A model generated the notes under the pieces. The model had not been told where the DNA came from and searched no databases. It saw nothing but the letters and a program-made list of their open reading frames with translations. Below are positions 60,931-64,000 of a DNA stretch of 64,000 bases, one piece after another. The stretch is from positions 1-64,000 of the forward strand of contig CAYYTT010000005.1 of NCBI GenBank assembly GCA_964474635.1. Reading direction: 5' to 3'. This DNA is from CAYUYV01 sp964474635 (GTDB lineage Bacteria > Pseudomonadota > Alphaproteobacteria > JAJFIK01). The translations under genes were made by a program, and so were the position numbers. The first letter of the stretch is position 1. Each line of letters opens with the position of its first letter.

Positions 60931-63585
60931 TTGGATATGCACGGGCCGATATCCCGACAATCCGTTCAGGTCCGCCTTCGGTGGATTAACGGGCTCTTTG
61001 TCGTGTCCGGTCTCGTGGCCATCCTGGGCTTTTGGCAGGTTATCAACGGGGCCGCGCTGCACCAGCACAATTTTAAGCATGTTAAACACAATGATGATCT
61101 GCGCCGGGAGCTTTACGATAATGAACGCGGCCGTGATCTCGATCCGCGGCGCTTACGTGCGATCTTGACGGATATTCGGGCCCAGCCGGCGAAGTGTCTG
61201 GCCATTGTGGGGCCGCTGGAGCGGGCGGCCATGCGTCTTGCGCACACCTATCAGGCCGTCGATCTGTGTGTTGAAGATCTGGCCCTGGCCGATGAGACGC
61301 TGGACCTCCTTGACCGTTATGAAGCCGGAGCCATGTCGCGCGAACGGTTCCTGGCGGCGCTCGCCAGGGCCCTGGAACAGTTTCTGGCCAAGTCGGCGGC
61401 TTTCGAGCCTCTGGTGGAGCGGACGGTCAATTTCGTCTTTGTCGTGATGCTGGCCCTGCTGATCATCAATAGCCTGTGCATCGCCATTGCCGGCTTGTGG
61501 TTGGGCCGCGGGATTACACGGTCCTATGCCATGCTGGAGACCGCCCGGCGGCAGGCGGCACGGCTCAGTTCAGACCTTGAAGTTCTGTTTGATTCCGTAC
61601 CCGTGCGTATTTGGATGACGGACAAGGAGGGCCGGGTCCTGCGCGAGAACCGACTGGCCCGCGAGGCTGGCAGTCGTCCCATTGGCCACGCACCGGATGG
61701 TCCCGGGGGGGCCGTGCCGGGCGGCGCGGGCGCGGCTTCGCCCCGGGTAGAAGTCTGGGAGTGCGCCGATGGGACACGCGAATGGCTTCAAATCCGCCAG
61801 GTGCCCTACCGTCAAGACGCGGAAGAGCACTTGCTGACGGTGGCGACGGACGTGACCGAGAGCCAGCGCGATCGGGAGGCTCTCGCCGCCAGCGAGGAAC
61901 GCTACGACCGTGCCGTCTCGGCGGCCTCAAGTGGCATTTTCGATTGGGACGTCGTGACCAACGATGTTTTCTTTTCAAAGCGCAATTTTGAACTCCTGGC
62001 GGAAACCGACCTCGCCGAGGTCAAGGGTTTTCGGTGGTGGGAAGAGCGTGTGCATGCGGACGACCTTCCAAGGGTCATGGAGGCGCTGACCGCCCATTTG
62101 GAACACGGCGTCAATTACGACGAAACCTATCGCATCCGTCACGCCTGCGGTGACTGGCGCTGGTGGCGCTCGCAAGGTCGGGCGCAGCGGGACGAAACCG
62201 GTCGTCCGATCCGCATGGTGGGAACCAATTCGGATATCACGGAACTCGTCGAAGCACAGGTGAAGGCAGAGGCGGCGAGCCGTGCCGTCGAATTTGAAGC
62301 GACCCACGATGCCCTCACCGGCTTGCCGAACCGGCGTTTCCTCAACAGTGCCATCGCGGCCCTTACGCAAGGGCCGGGCGGGCCGGAGGGCCCCTTGACG
62401 GTTGCCCATGTGGATCTCGACAAATTCAAGGAAATCAACGACACGCTGGGCCATGACGCAGGTGACACGGTGCTTGAGCAGTGTGCTCAAGTGCTGGTCG
62501 AGCTCCTGGAGGATGGGGAATTCGCGGCGCGCATCGGCGGCGATGAATTTCTGCTGGTTTCGACCCAGCCCAATCCGGAGGCGGGTCTGTGGTCCCGGTT
62601 CTGCCATCTCATCGGTTTACTGCAAAAACCGATCATCTATGACGGCAAGCCCTGCTTGATTGGCGCAAGCCTCGGCTCCGCCTCGGGCACGGTCGCCGAC
62701 TATGCCAAGCTTTTGCAGCAAGCCGACCTCGCCCTTTACAAGGCCAAGAATTTGGGTGGGAACAAATGCGTTCATTACGATGAGACCCTCGCGGAGGAGG
62801 TGTCCTCCAAAAAAACCATTGCCGGCGAGATTGTCGCGGGGCTGAACGCTGGCGAGTTCTTTCCCGTCTATGAATTGCAGATCGATGCCAAGACTTTTGA
62901 TGTGGTGGGTGTGGAAGCGCTGGCGCGTTGGCGCCACCCGAGGCGCGGCGTGCTCAGCCCGGCCGACTTTCTTCCCGTGGCGGAGGATCTCGGCATAACG
63001 CCGCAGCTCGACGATGCGATCCTGCGCAAAGCCGTCAAGGACATGGAAGGTTTCGAGCGCATGGGGCTCGTGATCCCAAGGGTGTCGCTCAATGTGTCCG
63101 CAAAACGCTTGAGCGACCCGAACCTGAGCAGCGGTTTGCCCAATATGTCAGGGCACGCCTTTCGGATCGGCTTTGAGCTTCTGGAGACCGCGTTCCTTGA
63201 TGAACTCAACAACGCCGTCAAAAACAATTTGGCCCTGCTGCGCGCCAAGGGTGTTGATATCGAGATTGATGACTTCGGCACGGGGCACGCCTCCATCACC
63301 AGCGTAATGAGGGTGCGCCCGGACCGGATCAAGGTCGATCGCAGCTTGATCCAGCCCATCACGCAAGACCCGGATCAACGCCGTATCGTCAAATCCATTG
63401 TCGATATCGGTTTGGCACTTGGAATTCGGGTCCTCGCAGAAGGTGTCGAAACCATGGAGCACGCTGCTATTTTGCGCGACTTGGGGTGCGATGCGCTTCA
63501 GGGTTACGCGTTCTGCCGTCCCCTTGAGCCGGAGGCCCTGCGCCGGCACCTGGTGGAGCGTCCCTGGGGCCGGGCCGCCGCGTGA
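60931..63585 (+). CDS. Membrane-bound PAS-GGDEF-EAL cyclic-di-GMP enzyme
   Basis: 884 residues. Two membrane helices (~19-38 and ~167-190) enclose a periplasmic sensor loop of ~125 residues. Two PAS domains follow (~209-320 and ~330-440, the second of PAS_3 type: RWWEERVHADDLPRV). GGDEF is intact (536-540), as are EAL (662-664) and DDFGTG (780-785), so both diguanylate cyclase and phosphodiesterase activity are possible. The TTG at 60931 is 7 nt after GGGAGG; ATG 60937 is the alternative. Single gene, divergent from ada. It could control polysaccharide production, but no link is visible. Confidence 0.92.
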   Translation: MDMHGPISRQSVQVRLRWINGLFVVSGLVAILGFWQVINGAALHQHNFKHVKHNDDLRRELYDNERGRDLDPRRLRAILTDIRAQPAKCLAIVGPLERAAMRLAHTYQAVDLCVEDLALADETLDLLDRYEAGAMSRERFLAALARALEQFLAKSAAFEPLVERTVNFVFVVMLALLIINSLCIAIAGLWLGRGITRSYAMLETARRQAARLSSDLEVLFDSVPVRIWMTDKEGRVLRENRLAREAGSRPIGHAPDGPGGAVPGGAGAASPRVEVWECADGTREWLQIRQVPYRQDAEEHLLTVATDVTESQRDREALAASEERYDRAVSAASSGIFDWDVVTNDVFFSKRNFELLAETDLAEVKGFRWWEERVHADDLPRVMEALTAHLEHGVNYDETYRIRHACGDWRWWRSQGRAQRDETGRPIRMVGTNSDITELVEAQVKAEAASRAVEFEATHDALTGLPNRRFLNSAIAALTQGPGGPEGPLTVAHVDLDKFKEINDTLGHDAGDTVLEQCAQVLVELLEDGEFAARIGGDEFLLVSTQPNPEAGLWSRFCHLIGLLQKPIIYDGKPCLIGASLGSASGTVADYAKLLQQADLALYKAKNLGGNKCVHYDETLAEEVSSKKTIAGEIVAGLNAGEFFPVYELQIDAKTFDVVGVEALARWRHPRRGVLSPADFLPVAEDLGITPQLDDAILRKAVKDMEGFERMGLVIPRVSLNVSAKRLSDPNLSSGLPNMSGHAFRIGFELLETAFLDELNNAVKNNLALLRAKGVDIEIDDFGTGHASITSVMRVRPDRIKVDRSLIQPITQDPDQRRIVKSIVDIGLALGIRVLAEGVETMEHAAILRDLGCDALQGYAFCRPLEPEALRRHLVERPWGRAAA

Positions 63586-63610
63586 CGGCCCCGCATCAGG
63601 TGGCGCGCCT

Positions 63611-64000
63611 TCAGGCCGGCGCGCCCAGATCGACCTTCAAGCTGCGGATCGCATGGACGAAGTTGTTCGGCGCAATGTCGATTTCCCCGGTCCAGGTGAT
63701 GTTGGGGAACCGTGCCAGGATCTGCCGGTAGGCCGCCTCCAGCTGCATGTTAGCGACCCGCTGGCCCAGGCAGACATGGGGCCCAAGCCCAAAGGCAATA
63801 TGATCCTTGGCGTTGGACCGCGTGACGTCAAAGCGATCCGGGTCGGGAAAGATCGCGGGATCGCGATTGGCCGCTCCGTAATACATGACGAGCTTTTCGC
63901 CTTCGGCCACGGGCTGGCCGGCGACTTCCGTGTCCTTCGTGGCCGTCCGGCGCATATAGATCACCGGCGAGACCATGCGGATGGCCTCGTGGACCATGTT
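63611..64000 (-). CDS. Cytochrome P450, C-terminal fragment
   Basis: About 130 C-terminal residues; the gene runs off the window end. It contains the ExxR motif (HEAIRM), PERF-like DPDRFDVTRSNAKDHIAFG and the heme-cysteine loop FGLGPHVCLGQRVA. The type (soluble bacterial CYP with a ...RSLKVDLG ending) is usual for alphaproteobacteria. The substrate is unknown. It converges with the GGDEF-EAL gene, 25 bp apart. Confidence 0.9.
   Translation of the reverse strand, partial: NMVHEAIRMVSPVIYMRRTATKDTEVAGQPVAEGEKLVMYYGAANRDPAIFPDPDRFDVTRSNAKDHIAFGLGPHVCLGQRVANMQLEAAYRQILARFPNITWTGEIDIAPNNFVHAIRSLKVDLGAPA

Noticed and set aside
61565..61978. 137-codon minus-strand frame inside the PAS region of the GGDEF-EAL gene
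   Set aside because: Antisense to a continuous, well-conserved multidomain protein; arginine- and proline-rich shadow.

Overview
The window is GC-rich (roughly two-thirds G+C by eye), densely packed chromosomal DNA from a Gram-negative bacterium, most likely an alphaproteobacterium. The main clues are an LdtR-like MarR regulator, a malic enzyme-phosphotransacetylase fusion, a TonB-dependent receptor, several outer-membrane or lipoprotein genes and a Wza/Wzc-type polysaccharide export set. I cannot fix the order. No rRNA, tRNA, insertion sequence, integrase or CRISPR array was seen. A run of exactly 100 N (52818-52917) marks an unresolved assembly gap inside a 13-bp tandem repeat.

Layout. 1-16.4 kb is mostly metabolic: the end of an M16 peptidase, maleylacetoacetate isomerase, a MOSC protein, a SAM methyltransferase paired with a beta-helix membrane protein, the NADP-malic enzyme fusion, an M1 aminopeptidase lipoprotein, an Stf0 sulfotransferase, a DsbA-fold isomerase, a TTC38-like TPR protein, alkaline phosphatase, 3-hydroxyisobutyrate dehydrogenase and a DUF2799 lipoprotein. 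At 16.6-20.1 kb lies a large modular GH9 cellulase (four CBM2-like and two Calx-beta domains) with no Sec signal peptide. Then come a left-handed beta-helix protein, a kelch protein and MgtE.

24.7-29.8 kb is the most unusual part. It is a tight three-gene operon encoding a protein with a C-terminal DUF559/PD-(D/E)XK-like nuclease, a winged-helix protein, and a 1111-residue protein carrying two P-loop ATPase modules, the second HerA/FtsK-like. The N-terminal half of the ATPase gene is much less GC-rich than its surroundings. I do not recognise this trio as a named system; a DNA-targeting (defence-like) role is inference. Close by are an LdtR-like regulator and a TIR-transmembrane-Sel1 protein.

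32.5-38.4 kb is a compact exopolysaccharide assembly/export cluster (WecG-type glycosyltransferase, Wzc-type co-polymerase/kinase, Wzy-like polymerase, Wza-type lipoprotein). It ends in a terminator that shares a longer conserved sequence with a second site at 10.6 kb. It is followed by a proline-rich protein with an eight-cysteine tail and a beta-barrel candidate.

42-64 kb is mainly catabolic, transport and stress genes: PepSY protein, VPS10/BNR propeller protein, amidohydrolase-GST-like-MFS set, serine hydrolase, TetR regulator, SDR, enoyl-CoA hydratase with a radical SAM protein, an orphan antitoxin-like gene, a TonB receptor, an ada-2OG oxygenase alkylation-repair operon, a bifunctional GGDEF-EAL protein and the end of a cytochrome P450.
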